Both the position numbers and the translations under genes were made by a program. 64,000 nt of DNA from JAWLCA01 sp041687395 (GTDB lineage: Bacteria > Pseudomonadota > Alphaproteobacteria > Rhodobacterales > Rhodobacteraceae): contig JAWLCA010000007.1 in assembly GCA_041687395.1 (NCBI GenBank), positions 1 to 64,000 of the forward strand, given 5' to 3'. Under the pieces are notes generated by a model, which saw only the letters and a program-made list of their open reading frames with translations, did not search any database and had not been told where the DNA came from. Position 1 is the stretch's first letter. Each line of letters starts with the position of its first letter. Positions 25,889-34,132 of this stretch are shown in pieces.

Positions 25889-26606
25889 ATCCTTCCTGCT
25901 GATCCACGGCTCCTGCCACGGCGCCTGGTGCTGGCAGGCCGTGCTGGCCGAACTGCGCGCGCGCGGCCACACCGCCCGCGCCATCGACCTGCCAAGCCAC
26001 GGCGACGACAAGACGCCCCTGTCGCAGGTGACGCTGGATGCCTATGCCGAGGCGATCCTGGCGGCCATCGACGCGCCGGTGACGCTGGTCGGCCATTCGA
26101 TGGCGGGCTACCCGATCACGCTGGCGGCAGAGCGTGCGCCGGAAAAGATCGCGCTTCTGATCTACCTTTGCGCCTATGTCCCCGCGCCAGGTCAGACACT
26201 CGCCGACATGCGCCGCGCCGGGCCGCGCCAGCCGCTGCGCCCGGCGATCCGCGTCTCCGACGACGGGCAAAGCTTCACCGTCGATCCCGCGCTGGCGGGG
26301 GGTATCTTCTACAACGACTGCCCGCCCGAGGTTCAGGCGGCCGCCGCCGCGCAGCTTTGCCCGCAGGCGGTGGCGCCGCAGGAAACCGTGGTGGAGACGA
26401 CCGCCCGCTGGGAGCGCGTGCCGCGCCACTACATCCTGTGCGAGGATGACAACACCATCCCGCCGGAATACCAGGCGGTGATGAGCGCGGACTTCCCGCC
26501 CGGCCATGTCAGCCGCCTGCCCGCAGGCCACTCGCCCTTCCTGTCGATGCCCGACCGGCTGGCCGACCGGCTGATCGCGATTGCAAGCGGGGGGCCGGGC
26601 GGCTAG
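25881..26606 (+). CDS. alpha/beta hydrolase (MES/salicylate-esterase-like)
   Basis: A 241-residue alpha/beta hydrolase with the plant-esterase-like layout LLIHGSCHGAWCWQAV, nucleophile Ser in LVGHSMAGYPITLAAE, and C-terminal LPAGHSPFLSMPDRLAD with catalytic His. In bacteria this group is annotated as salicylate-esterase-like or aromatic-ester hydrolase without proven substrates. It overlaps the PcaD-like gene and precedes the MFS exporter by 21 bp, so the two hydrolases and exporter may form one unit. Confidence 0.85.
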   Translation: MSESFLLIHGSCHGAWCWQAVLAELRARGHTARAIDLPSHGDDKTPLSQVTLDAYAEAILAAIDAPVTLVGHSMAGYPITLAAERAPEKIALLIYLCAYVPAPGQTLADMRRAGPRQPLRPAIRVSDDGQSFTVDPALAGGIFYNDCPPEVQAAAAAQLCPQAVAPQETVVETTARWERVPRHYILCEDDNTIPPEYQAVMSADFPPGHVSRLPAGHSPFLSMPDRLADRLIAIASGGPGG

Positions 26607-26627
26607 CGCCCGCCCCGCTCGTGCGCG

Positions 26628-27839
26628 ATGTCCCGGCGTCTGCCCATCCTCTTCGTCCTGCAGACGCTGATGATCGACGCCATGGGCTTCGGGCTGATCC
26701 TGCCGGTGATGCCCGACCTGATCCGCGAGGTCACCGGGGGCGACCTGTCCAATGCCGCACTTTGGGGCGGGGTGCTGGCCACCGCCTTTGCCGTCATGCA
26801 GTTCGTCTTCGGCCCCACGCTCGGCAATCTGGCCGACCGCTTCGGGCGCCGCCCGGTGCTGCTGGTGGGGCTGGGGGTGATGGCCGGGAACTACCTTGTC
26901 ATGGCGCTGGCGGGCACGATCTGGCTTCTGCTGATCGGCCGGCTGATCAGCGGGATCACGGCGGCCACCCACATCACCGCGGGCGCCGTCATCGCCGACC
27001 TGTCCCCGCCCGAGAAGAAGGCGGCGAACTTCGGCCTGATGGGCGCGGCCTTCGGCGCTGGCTTCATCCTCGGCCCCGCCATCGGCGGGCTGCTGGCCGA
27101 ATTCGGCACCCGCGCGCCGTTCTACGCCGCCGCAGCCCTTGCCGCCGCCAACACCGTCTTCGGCCTGATCGTCATGCGCGAGACGCTGGCACCCGCGAAC
27201 CGCCGCCCACTGGACTGGCGCCGCGCCAACCCGTTCGGCGCGCTGCGCCAGATCCGCGCGATTCCCGGCGGCGGGCGTATCCTGTCGATGGTGGCGCTTT
27301 ATGAGTTGGGCATGATCGTCTACCCCGCCACCTGGTCGTTCTTCGCCATCGCCCGCTTCGGCTGGACGCCGGGGACCATCGGCGCCTCGCTCGCCGCCTT
27401 CGGGATCGTGTTCGGGCTGGTGCAGGGCGGGCTGATCCGGGTGATCCTGCGCCTCCTCGGCGAACGCGGGACGGTGATCTATGGCCTGACCGTCAGCACC
27501 GTCGCCTTCCTGTTCCTCGCCACCGTCGAAAATGGCACGCTGGCGCTGATCTTCACCCCCTTCAGCGCGCTGGGCGCAGTGGTGATGCCGGCACTGATGG
27601 CGATGCTTTCCCGGCAGGCCGGCGACGACCAGCAGGGAGAGGTGCAGGGCATCATCGGCTCTGCCCGGGCGCTGGCCTTCATCTTCGGCCCGCTGCTGAT
27701 GACGCAGGTGTTTTTCCTGTTCACCCGGCCCGGGGCCGCCGTCTATCATCCCGGCGCGGCCTTCTTCCTGTCCGCCGCGCTGATGGTCCTCTGCGCGCTT
27801 GTCTTCGTCGCCCGGCCCCGCGCCCCCGCCCCCGCCTGA
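26628..27839 (+). CDS. MFS transporter, TetA-like
   Basis: A 403-residue, 12-segment major facilitator. The A-motif GNLADRFGRRPVLL follows helix 2, and the antiporter C-motif region GAAFGAGFILGPAIGG lies in helix 5, marking the DHA1/TCR drug-proton antiporter group. The protein is related to tetracycline exporters in sequence type, but resistance cannot be claimed. The gene follows the hydrolases closely and precedes the ADH gene with an RBS of its own (GAAAGGAG). Confidence 0.9.
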   Translation: MSRRLPILFVLQTLMIDAMGFGLILPVMPDLIREVTGGDLSNAALWGGVLATAFAVMQFVFGPTLGNLADRFGRRPVLLVGLGVMAGNYLVMALAGTIWLLLIGRLISGITAATHITAGAVIADLSPPEKKAANFGLMGAAFGAGFILGPAIGGLLAEFGTRAPFYAAAALAAANTVFGLIVMRETLAPANRRPLDWRRANPFGALRQIRAIPGGGRILSMVALYELGMIVYPATWSFFAIARFGWTPGTIGASLAAFGIVFGLVQGGLIRVILRLLGERGTVIYGLTVSTVAFLFLATVENGTLALIFTPFSALGAVVMPALMAMLSRQAGDDQQGEVQGIIGSARALAFIFGPLLMTQVFFLFTRPGAAVYHPGAAFFLSAALMVLCALVFVARPRAPAPA

Positions 27840-27857
27840 CCCCGAAAGGAGACGCCC

Positions 27858-28934
27858 ATGCCCCGGATCCGCGCAGCCCTCTGCCGCGCCTTTGGCGAGC
27901 CGCTGACGATCGAAACCGTGACCCTGCCCGATCCCGGCCAGGGCGAGGTTCTGGTGCGGCTTGACGCCTGTGCGATCTGCCATTCCGACATTTCCTATGC
28001 CGACGGCGCCTGGGGCGGGGCGCTGCCCGCGATCTACGGGCACGAGGCCGCGGGCCGCATCGAGGCCGTGGGGCCGGGCGCCGCGGCGCAGGTCGGGCAG
28101 ACGGTGCTGGTCACGCTGATCCGGTCCTGCGGCGGCTGCGGCAGTTGCGGCTCGGGCGCGCCGGCCTATTGCGAAAGCCCCGGCGCCCCCGCCCCCGCCA
28201 CGACCGACGCGGGCGAACTGGCCGCCCGGATGATGGCCTGCGGGGCATTCGCCGAGGCGGTCGTGGTCCACCAAAGCCAGATCGTGCCCATCCCCGACGA
28301 CATGCCGATGGATGCCGCCAGCCTGCTGTCCTGCGGCGTCATCACAGGGGTCGGCGCGGCGGTGCATTCCGCCCGCCTTCGCGCGGGCGAGAATGTGGTG
28401 GTGATCGGCGCGGGCGGCGTGGGCCTCAACGCGATCCAGGGCGCGCGCATCGCAGGCGCCGCCCGCATCATCGCCGTGGACATGAGCGCGGAGAAACTGA
28501 CCGCCGCGCGCGAATTCGGCGCCACCGACGGGGTGCTGGCCACCGACCCGAAACCCTGGGCGGCGGTGCAGCAGATCACCGGCGGGCGCGGGGCCGATGC
28601 GGTCTTCGTGACCGTGGGCGTGATCCCCGCCTATGACATCGCGCCGCGCTACCTTGCACCGCGCGGCCGGGTGGTGATGGTGGGTATGCCCGCCTCGGGC
28701 GCGATGTCGACCTATGAGCCGGTGGTACTCGCCGCGCTTGGTCAGGCGATGATCGGGTCCAAGATGGGCGACGTGGTCCTGAAACGCGATATCCCCTGGC
28801 TGATCGACCTGTATCAGCAGGGCCGGCTGAAGCTTGACGAGCTTGTCACCGGGCGCTGGTCGCTCGACCAGATCAACGAGGCGATTGCCGACACCAAATC
28901 CGGCCGCGCCCGGCGCAACGTGGTGATCTTCTGA
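27858..28934 (+). CDS. zinc-dependent alcohol dehydrogenase (MDR family)
   Basis: A 358-residue MDR-type dehydrogenase. Catalytic zinc ligands are in CAICHSD and GHEAAGR; the structural zinc loop has CGGCGSCGSGAPAYC; the NAD(P) site is VVIGAGGVGLNAIQ. AGGAG precedes the ATG. Its last codon overlaps the enolase-superfamily gene, so both proteins probably act in one sugar-acid or polyol degradation route. Substrate is not determined. Confidence 0.9.
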   Translation: MPRIRAALCRAFGEPLTIETVTLPDPGQGEVLVRLDACAICHSDISYADGAWGGALPAIYGHEAAGRIEAVGPGAAAQVGQTVLVTLIRSCGGCGSCGSGAPAYCESPGAPAPATTDAGELAARMMACGAFAEAVVVHQSQIVPIPDDMPMDAASLLSCGVITGVGAAVHSARLRAGENVVVIGAGGVGLNAIQGARIAGAARIIAVDMSAEKLTAAREFGATDGVLATDPKPWAAVQQITGGRGADAVFVTVGVIPAYDIAPRYLAPRGRVVMVGMPASGAMSTYEPVVLAALGQAMIGSKMGDVVLKRDIPWLIDLYQQGRLKLDELVTGRWSLDQINEAIADTKSGRARRNVVIF

Positions 28935-30163
28935 TGCGCCTGCGCGATCTCGACATCCTTGTCACGGCGCCCCCCGCGCCGGGCTGGGGCGGGCGCTACT
29001 GGATTCTGGTGAAGCTGACCACCGATGACGGCATCACCGGCTGGGGCGAATGCTACGCCAGCAGCGTCGGCCCAGACGCCATGCGCGCGGTGATAGCGGA
29101 CGTTTTCGCGCGGCACATGGAGGGCGAGAACCCCGAAAACATCGAACTGATGTTCCGCCGCGCCTATTCCGCGGGCTTCACCCAGCGCCCCGACCTGACG
29201 GTGATGGGGGCGTTTTCGGGGCTGGAGATCGCCTGCTGGGACATTCTGGGCAAGGCGCGCGGCCGCCCGGTCTGGGCGCTGCTGGGCGGGCGGATGAACG
29301 ACCGCATCCGCGCCTATACCTACCTCTACCCTGACACGGGCACCGACTACGACCGCTTCTGGATCGACCCCGACCAGAACGCGGAAGTGGCGGCGCGGCT
29401 GGTCGATCAGGGCTTCACGGCGATCAAGGTCGATCCCGCCGGCCCCTACACGATCCGGGGCGGCCATGATCCGGCGCTGCGCGACATCTCGCGCTCGGTC
29501 GATTTCTGCCATGCGATCCGGACGGCCATCGGCGACCGGACGGATATCCTGTTCGGCACCCACGGCCAGTTCACCACCGCCGGCGCGATCCGGCTGGGCA
29601 ACGCCATCGCCCCCTACGGCCCGCTGTGGTACGAGGAACCGATCCCCCCCGACATGCTGCCCGAATTTGCCGAGGTCGCGCGCAGCCAGCCCGTGCCGCT
29701 GGCCACCGGCGAGCGGCTGACCACCAAGGCCGAATTCGGCACCCTGCTGCGGCTGGGCGGCGTGAAGATCCTGCAACCTGCGCTGGGCCGTGTGGGCGGC
29801 ATATGGGAGGCCAAGAAGATCGCGGCGATGGCAGAGGTGTTCAACGCCCAGCTTGCCCCGCACCTCTACGCCGGGCCGGTCGAATGGGCGGCGAACGTGC
29901 ATCTGGCGGCCTCGATCCCCAACCTGCTGATGGCCGAGACGATCCTGACCGACTTTCACGCCGCCCTGATCGGCGGCGCGATATCGTGCGAGGGCGGTTT
30001 CATCACGCCCCCTGACTCGCCCGGCCTGGGGATTGAAGTGAACGAGGATCTGGCCCGCGCCCACCCCTATACCGGCACCGGCCTGCACCTGCAGATGCAG
30101 GAAGCCCCCTGCGATTACCGCGATGAAAACGTCTTCGGCGGCGGCGCGCCGCCGGGGACGTGA
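28934..30163 (+). CDS. mandelate racemase/muconate lactonizing enzyme family protein
   Basis: A 409-residue enolase-superfamily enzyme: capping domain (1-130) with VKLTTDDGITGWGE, then the (beta/alpha)7-beta barrel. Lys in FTAIKVDP, the Glu ligands in LWYEEPIPP and LATGERLTTK, and His in LAPHLYAGPV are visible. Where many members have an Asp ligand, this one reads LFGTHGQFT, a feature shared by one clade of sugar-acid dehydratase-like proteins, and QPALGRVGG replaces the commoner QPDLGRVGG. Probably a sugar-acid dehydratase or cycloisomerase; substrate unknown. Overlaps the dehydrogenase gene by one base. Its stop is 14 bp from element copy B. Confidence 0.85.
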   Translation: MRLRDLDILVTAPPAPGWGGRYWILVKLTTDDGITGWGECYASSVGPDAMRAVIADVFARHMEGENPENIELMFRRAYSAGFTQRPDLTVMGAFSGLEIACWDILGKARGRPVWALLGGRMNDRIRAYTYLYPDTGTDYDRFWIDPDQNAEVAARLVDQGFTAIKVDPAGPYTIRGGHDPALRDISRSVDFCHAIRTAIGDRTDILFGTHGQFTTAGAIRLGNAIAPYGPLWYEEPIPPDMLPEFAEVARSQPVPLATGERLTTKAEFGTLLRLGGVKILQPALGRVGGIWEAKKIAAMAEVFNAQLAPHLYAGPVEWAANVHLAASIPNLLMAETILTDFHAALIGGAISCEGGFITPPDSPGLGIEVNEDLARAHPYTGTGLHLQMQEAPCDYRDENVFGGGAPPGT

Positions 30164-30177
30164 GGACGCGTTGCAGA

Positions 30178-30251
30178 GGTTAAGAGCAGGTAAACAAAAA
30201 CTGCGATTTTGAGGAATTACAATGGCTTGAGGTTTTGTGCACGCGTGCACA
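30178..30251 (-). repeat. CACGCGTG element, copy B
   Basis: On the minus strand: palindrome TGTGCACGCGTGCACA (30251-30236), 37 nt beginning AAACCTCAAG and containing AAAATCGC, then TTTGTTTACC (30198-30189) and CTTAACC ending at 30178. Beyond the palindrome, GTGCACGG (30254-30263) adds a further copy of the half-site, as in copy C. The element lies between convergent genes, the palindrome facing the ggt stop codon. Confidence 0.88.
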
Positions 30252-30279
30252 GGCCGTGCACGGGCCCCGAAAGCGCCCC

Positions 30280-31860
30280 TCAATACCCGATCGCACAGCC
30301 GTCCTTCCGGGGGTCCGACGCCCCCTCCAGATAACCGCCCGCATGGTCGATCCGCACCGCCTGCGCGCCCCCCAGCGGCGCCTCCTCGGCCGACAGGGCA
30401 TGCCCCAGCGCCACCATCTCGGCCCGCACCTTTTCGGAATACCCCCGCTCGATCCGCAGCCCGTCCGGCCCGGAAAACGCCCGCGGCGCGTCGATGGCGG
30501 CCTGCGGGTCCATCCCGAAATCGACCATGTTCGACAAGAACCGCGCATGCCCCGTCGCCTGATAGGCCCCGCCCATCACCCCGAACGGCATCGTCACCCG
30601 GCCCCCTTCGGCGAGCATTCCCGGAATGATCGTATGCATCGGCCGTTTCCCCGGCCCCGCCTCGTTCGGATGCCCCGGCTGCAGGTTGAACCCCGCGCCC
30701 CGGTTCTGGAACAGAAGCCCGAACTTCTCCGACGCAAACCCCGACCCGAAGCCATGAAACAGCGAATAGATAAGCGACACCGCCATCCGGTCCCGGTCCA
30801 CCACGGTGATCAGCACCGTATCCCGATGCACCGCCTCCGTCAGCGGCGCCGCCGACGGCATCGCACGGGCGGGATCGATCAGCCCCGCCAGCTTCGCCGC
30901 AGTTTCCGGGGCCAGCATGTGGGCCAGCCGCGTTGTGTGGTCAGGATCGGCGATGATGCGGTTGCGTGCGTCATAGGCCAGCTTCGTCGCCTCCGCTTCC
31001 AGATGCGCACGTTCGGTGCCCAGCGGGTCCATACCGGCGATATCGAAATGCGACAGGATGTTCAGGATCAGATGCGCCGTCGCGCCCTGTCCGTTGGGCG
31101 GATGCTCCAGCAGGTCCACGCCCTTGTAGCTGCCCGTCAGCGGCTCGGTCCAGTCGCAGGCGGTAGCGGCCAGATCGTCCAACGTGTGGCCTTGCCCGAG
31201 CGCCTGCAGCGTGGCGACCATGTCCTCGGCCACCTCTCCCTCGTAGAAGCCCGCGCGACCCTCGGCGGCGATCCGACGCAGAACCTCGGCGATGCCGGGC
31301 GCGCCGAACCGCGTGCCTGCGCCGGGGGCGCGGCCGTCCTGTAGGTAGAAGTGCCGCGCCGCCCCCTTCAGGTGGTCGACCTCACCCGCCCAGTCGCGGG
31401 CGACGCGAGGGGCGACGGGGATACCATCCTCGGCATGTTGGATCGCTGGGGCAAGCACGTCGGCCAGATCCATCAGGCCCCAATCCTCGGACAGGCGGCA
31501 CAGCGCGTCGACCGCGCCGGGAACGGTGATCGCTTCCGGCTCAGTGGCCGGAATGGCCTCGAGCCCGCGGTCGCGCAGCGCCTGCGCGTCCATCGAGGCG
31601 GGGGAGCGGCCGGAGCCGTTCAAACCGACAACCCGCTCATCCCCGGCGGGCTTCACCAGCGCGAAGCAGTCACCGGCCAACCCGCACATGTGCGGCTCTG
31701 CCACATTGAGCACCATCGCGCCCGCAATCGCCGCATCGACGGCATTGCCACCCGCGCGCAGGATCGCCACTGCCGCCTCGGCCGCAAGCGGGTGCGATGT
31801 GGCGCAGATGCCGTTTGTTGCCAGAACGGGCGACCGCCCGGGAAAATGAAAATCGCGCAT
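30280..31860 (-). CDS. ggt: gamma-glutamyltransferase
   Basis: About 526 residues. This Ntn hydrolase is made as a precursor and cleaves itself before Thr348 in HRDTVLITVVD; MFGVMGGAYQ-like PFGVMGGAYQATGH and RPMHTIIPGM are family blocks. Glutathione and gamma-glutamyl compounds are the normal substrates. No clear signal peptide is visible, unlike the periplasmic E. coli enzyme, so a cytoplasmic amidase-like member is possible. A GTG nine codons upstream is open, but GGGGGGCAGG stands right before the ATG at 31860. Element copy B lies 28 bp past its stop. Confidence 0.92.
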   Translation of the reverse strand: MRDFHFPGRSPVLATNGICATSHPLAAEAAVAILRAGGNAVDAAIAGAMVLNVAEPHMCGLAGDCFALVKPAGDERVVGLNGSGRSPASMDAQALRDRGLEAIPATEPEAITVPGAVDALCRLSEDWGLMDLADVLAPAIQHAEDGIPVAPRVARDWAGEVDHLKGAARHFYLQDGRAPGAGTRFGAPGIAEVLRRIAAEGRAGFYEGEVAEDMVATLQALGQGHTLDDLAATACDWTEPLTGSYKGVDLLEHPPNGQGATAHLILNILSHFDIAGMDPLGTERAHLEAEATKLAYDARNRIIADPDHTTRLAHMLAPETAAKLAGLIDPARAMPSAAPLTEAVHRDTVLITVVDRDRMAVSLIYSLFHGFGSGFASEKFGLLFQNRGAGFNLQPGHPNEAGPGKRPMHTIIPGMLAEGGRVTMPFGVMGGAYQATGHARFLSNMVDFGMDPQAAIDAPRAFSGPDGLRIERGYSEKVRAEMVALGHALSAEEAPLGGAQAVRIDHAGGYLEGASDPRKDGCAIGY

Positions 31861-31929
31861 CCTGCCCCCCAAGGTCCGAGCGCGCACCCTATGTAGCGCG
31901 GGGGGCGATGCAACCCCTGTCGGTGTGCA

Positions 31930-32391
31930 TCAACCCGCGGCCGTCTCGATCGGAATGCGGAAGGTCAGGCGATTTACCTGATCGGCGCGGGTATAGTGGA
32001 TGTCTTCGGCCAGCTTGTGGATCAGGGCCCAGCCGAACCCCCCCTCGGGCAAGTCCTTGATGGGGCCGTCGAGCGCGATCTCGGCCGCCTCGGGCAGGGT
32101 ATCTCCGGGCATCCTGCGCCCCTGATCGCAGACGCGGCAGACGATCTGCCGCCGCTTCAGGGTAAGCGCGATGTCGATGGGGCCGGTGCCGCGGACATAG
32201 GCATGTTCGACCACGTTGTTCAGAACCTCTGCCAGCACCAGTTCGACCGAGCCCAGCGCCGCGGCCGGAACGCCCCGCTCGGTGAGGCCGTGCATCAGCC
32301 GGGACAGCGCCGCGCGCACCGCAAGCGGATCGCTTTCGACGGTGAGGCAAAGCGGGCGGTCCATCGGCGATGACGGCCGATCGGTCGACAT
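31930..32391 (-). CDS. RsbW-type anti-sigma kinase (HATPase)
   Basis: A 153-residue GHKL ATPase domain: N-box LVLAEVLNNVVEHAY, G1-type CDQGRRMPG and G2-type GGFGWALIHKL. Size and motifs match the serine-kinase anti-sigma factors of partner-switching systems (RsbW/SpoIIAB). The start MSTDRPSS lies ten bases past the STAS-gene stop, so both are cotranscribed. No sigma factor or PP2C phosphatase lies close by, so the controlled regulator is elsewhere. Confidence 0.9.
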   Translation of the reverse strand: MSTDRPSSPMDRPLCLTVESDPLAVRAALSRLMHGLTERGVPAAALGSVELVLAEVLNNVVEHAYVRGTGPIDIALTLKRRQIVCRVCDQGRRMPGDTLPEAAEIALDGPIKDLPEGGFGWALIHKLAEDIHYTRADQVNRLTFRIPIETAAG

Positions 32392-32401
32392 GATCCCGGC
32401 C

Positions 32402-32746
32402 CTAACCCACACTGCGCAGGCTGTCGGGCGCACCGGGGGCGGCAGGGTGGATCGTAAAGACGCCGTCCATCCGCGTCAGCCGGAACACCTTGGCGACGGT
32501 GGGCGTCAGCCCGGCAAGCTCCAGCTTGCGGTCCGGAGCAAGAAACTTCATCACCGCCACCACGGCGCCGAGGCCACTGCTGTCCAGAAACTCCACCTGC
32601 GAGAGGTCCAGGATTACCGGGCCGGTGCCGCTGGCGGTTGCCTCGCGCATTTCTTCCTTGAAGCGGATTGCCACGGCCGCGTCGATGCGCGTATCCAGAA
32701 CGCGCACGATCTGGCGCGTGGCGCCGGTTTCCGTCACGATTTGCAT
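32402..32746 (-). CDS. STAS-domain anti-anti-sigma factor
   Basis: A 114-residue single STAS domain (RsbV/SpoIIAA-like). The phosphorylatable Ser sits in VEFLDSSGLGAVVAV; the N-terminal strand pair and C-terminal helix are complete. It is expected to be phosphorylated by the kinase of the next gene and, when unphosphorylated, to release a partner from it. The two form a minimal partner-switch pair. Divergent from the msrC-like gene with an 86-bp gap. Confidence 0.9.
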   Translation of the reverse strand: MQIVTETGATRQIVRVLDTRIDAAVAIRFKEEMREATASGTGPVILDLSQVEFLDSSGLGAVVAVMKFLAPDRKLELAGLTPTVAKVFRLTRMDGVFTIHPAAPGAPDSLRSVG

Positions 32747-32832
32747 CGCCCCACCTTTCGTCGCAGCCTTGCCTGCGCAGGCTAGACCGGATTCGTTACC
32801 ATTCGGTTTGGGGAATCTTGGGGGGCAAGGGT

Positions 32833-33291
32833 GTGGAAAAGCGGTGCGATTACAAGGATCTGGCGGCACGGATCGCCAGCCTGACCGAGGGTGAGGATGA
32901 TGTTGTGGCGTTGATGGCGACGGTGGTTTGTGAGGTGCATCATTCCGACGACCGGTTCGACTGGACGGGTTTCTACCGCGTGGTGGCGCCGGACCTTTTG
33001 AAGATCGGGCCGTACCAGGGGGGGCATGGCTGCCTGGTGATCCCGTTCTCGCGCGGGGTCTGTGGCGCGGCGGCGCGGACGGGCGAGATTCAGCTTGTGG
33101 CGGAAGTCGATGATTTCCCTGGACATATCGCCTGCTCGTCATCCACCCGATCCGAAATCGTGCTGCCGGTTCACGACCGCGAGGGGCGGCTGGTTGCGGT
33201 GTTCGACATCGACAGCGACCGGCCTGCGGCCTTCGATCAGGTGGACGCGGAGGGGCTGTCGGCGATCCTGAGATCGGTGTTCTCACGCTGA
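32833..33291 (+). CDS. msrC: free methionine-(R)-sulfoxide reductase
   Basis: A 152-residue GAF-domain enzyme. The three active-site cysteines of fRMsr are present with the right spacing (Cys67, Cys77, Cys101: 10 and 24 apart), with GVCGAAARTGEIQLV and FPGHIACSSSTRSEIVLPV around them. It reduces free Met-R-O using thioredoxin. The GTG at 32833 is chosen because GGGGGGCAAGG stands just before it and family members begin there; upstream ATGs would run into the divergent STAS gene. The stop is followed by copy 2 of the second dispersed repeat. Confidence 0.9.
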   Translation: MEKRCDYKDLAARIASLTEGEDDVVALMATVVCEVHHSDDRFDWTGFYRVVAPDLLKIGPYQGGHGCLVIPFSRGVCGAAARTGEIQLVAEVDDFPGHIACSSSTRSEIVLPVHDREGRLVAVFDIDSDRPAAFDQVDAEGLSAILRSVFSR

Positions 33292-33299
33292 AAGGCGGT

Positions 33300-33411
33300 G
33301 TGCATACCACGTGCCTACGTTGGCAAGGCGCCTGCAGCAGGGCATTGAAACACAACCCGAAACCAGATTCCACAGCATCATAGCGAATATGCTATATAGC
33401 GAATTCGCTAT
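33300..33411 (+). repeat. dispersed repeat 2, copy 2
   Basis: It begins with GTGCATACCACGTGCCTACG and TTGGC (33300-33324; 22/25 with 5627-5651), contains CTGCAGCAG at 33332-33340, and reaches GCTATATAGCGAAT at 33391. The distance between the two conserved ends (~91 bp) is close to that in copy 1 (~94 bp). It lies between msrC and the RluA-type gene. Confidence 0.55.
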
Positions 33412-33427
33412 GATAGCGCTGCCATAG
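33380..33427. promoter_or_regulatory. tandem 16-bp operator-like palindromes
   Basis: ATAGCGAATATGCTAT (33380-33395) is followed without a gap by ATAGCGAATTCGCTAT (33396-33411, perfect palindrome); 14 of 16 bases agree. A third, weaker ATAGCGCTGCCATAG follows at 33413-33427. They stand 49-96 bp before the RluA-type gene. This is the look of a cooperative repressor site; no cognate regulator is identified. Confidence 0.55.
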
Positions 33428-33475
33428 TGTCGTTGGCCATTGCCCGCGCATCCGTCCTGACCTATCCCGCGCCCC

Positions 33476-34123
33476 ATGACCAAGGACTATGCCCCGCCTG
33501 ATGAGGCCCCCCGCATCCTGCACCATGACGCGCAGATCGTGGTGGTGGACAAGCCGTCAGGCCTGCTGTCCGTTCCCGGCCGGGGAGAGCATCTGGCGGA
33601 TTGCCTGATCACCCGGCTGGCGCGGGTCTTTCCCGAGGTGCTGCTGGTGCACCGGCTGGACCGTGACACGTCGGGCGTGATGATCTTTGCCCGGACCCCG
33701 GCGGCGCAGCGCAGTCTGGCGGCCGAGTTCGAGGCGCGGCGCACGAAGAAGGTCTATCTGGCCCGCGTCTGGGGCGCGATGACAGAGAAGGCCGGGCGGA
33801 TCGACCTGCCGTTGATTGTGGACTGGCCGAACCGGCCGAAGCAGAAGGTCGATCACGCCGAGGGGCGGCCGTCGGTCACCGACTGGCGCGTGGTGCGGGT
33901 GGAGGACGGCACGACGCGGGTGCGGCTGATGCCGGTCACCGGGCGGACCCACCAGTTGCGGGTGCACATGGCGGCGATCGGCCATCCGACCCTGGGCGAC
34001 ACGATCTATGCCGAGGGGGCGGCGCGCGACTTTCCGCGGCTGATGCTGCATGCGGAGTCGCTTCGCATCCGGCACCCCGAGGCGGGGAAGAGTTTCACCT
34101 TCACCGCGCCGGCGCCGTTCTAG
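33476..34123 (+). CDS. RluA-family pseudouridine synthase
   Basis: A 215-residue pseudouridine synthase without an S4 domain. VVVDKPSGLLSVPG opens the catalytic domain; the active Asp is Asp62 in VHRLDRDTSG; MPVTGRTHQLRVHMAAIGHPTLGD is the RluA-type closing block. Short members like this act on tRNA position 32 and/or 23S rRNA (RluA type). Start at the ATG of MTKDYAPP; the RBS is poor. The upstream DNA has tandem palindromes that may control it. Confidence 0.88.
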   Translation: MTKDYAPPDEAPRILHHDAQIVVVDKPSGLLSVPGRGEHLADCLITRLARVFPEVLLVHRLDRDTSGVMIFARTPAAQRSLAAEFEARRTKKVYLARVWGAMTEKAGRIDLPLIVDWPNRPKQKVDHAEGRPSVTDWRVVRVEDGTTRVRLMPVTGRTHQLRVHMAAIGHPTLGDTIYAEGAARDFPRLMLHAESLRIRHPEAGKSFTFTAPAPF

Positions 34124-34132
34124 CCGCAACGG

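Noticed and set aside
26628..27839. TetA-like exporter as an antibiotic-resistance gene
   Set aside because: Chromosomal DHA1 exporters are common; the sequence alone does not show tetracycline specificity and no TetR gene is next to it.
25773..28367. An 864-codon open frame on the minus strand
   Set aside because: It lies antisense to five well-supported genes, has a composition of His/Gly/Arg/Gln runs typical of high-GC shadow frames, and shows no domain.
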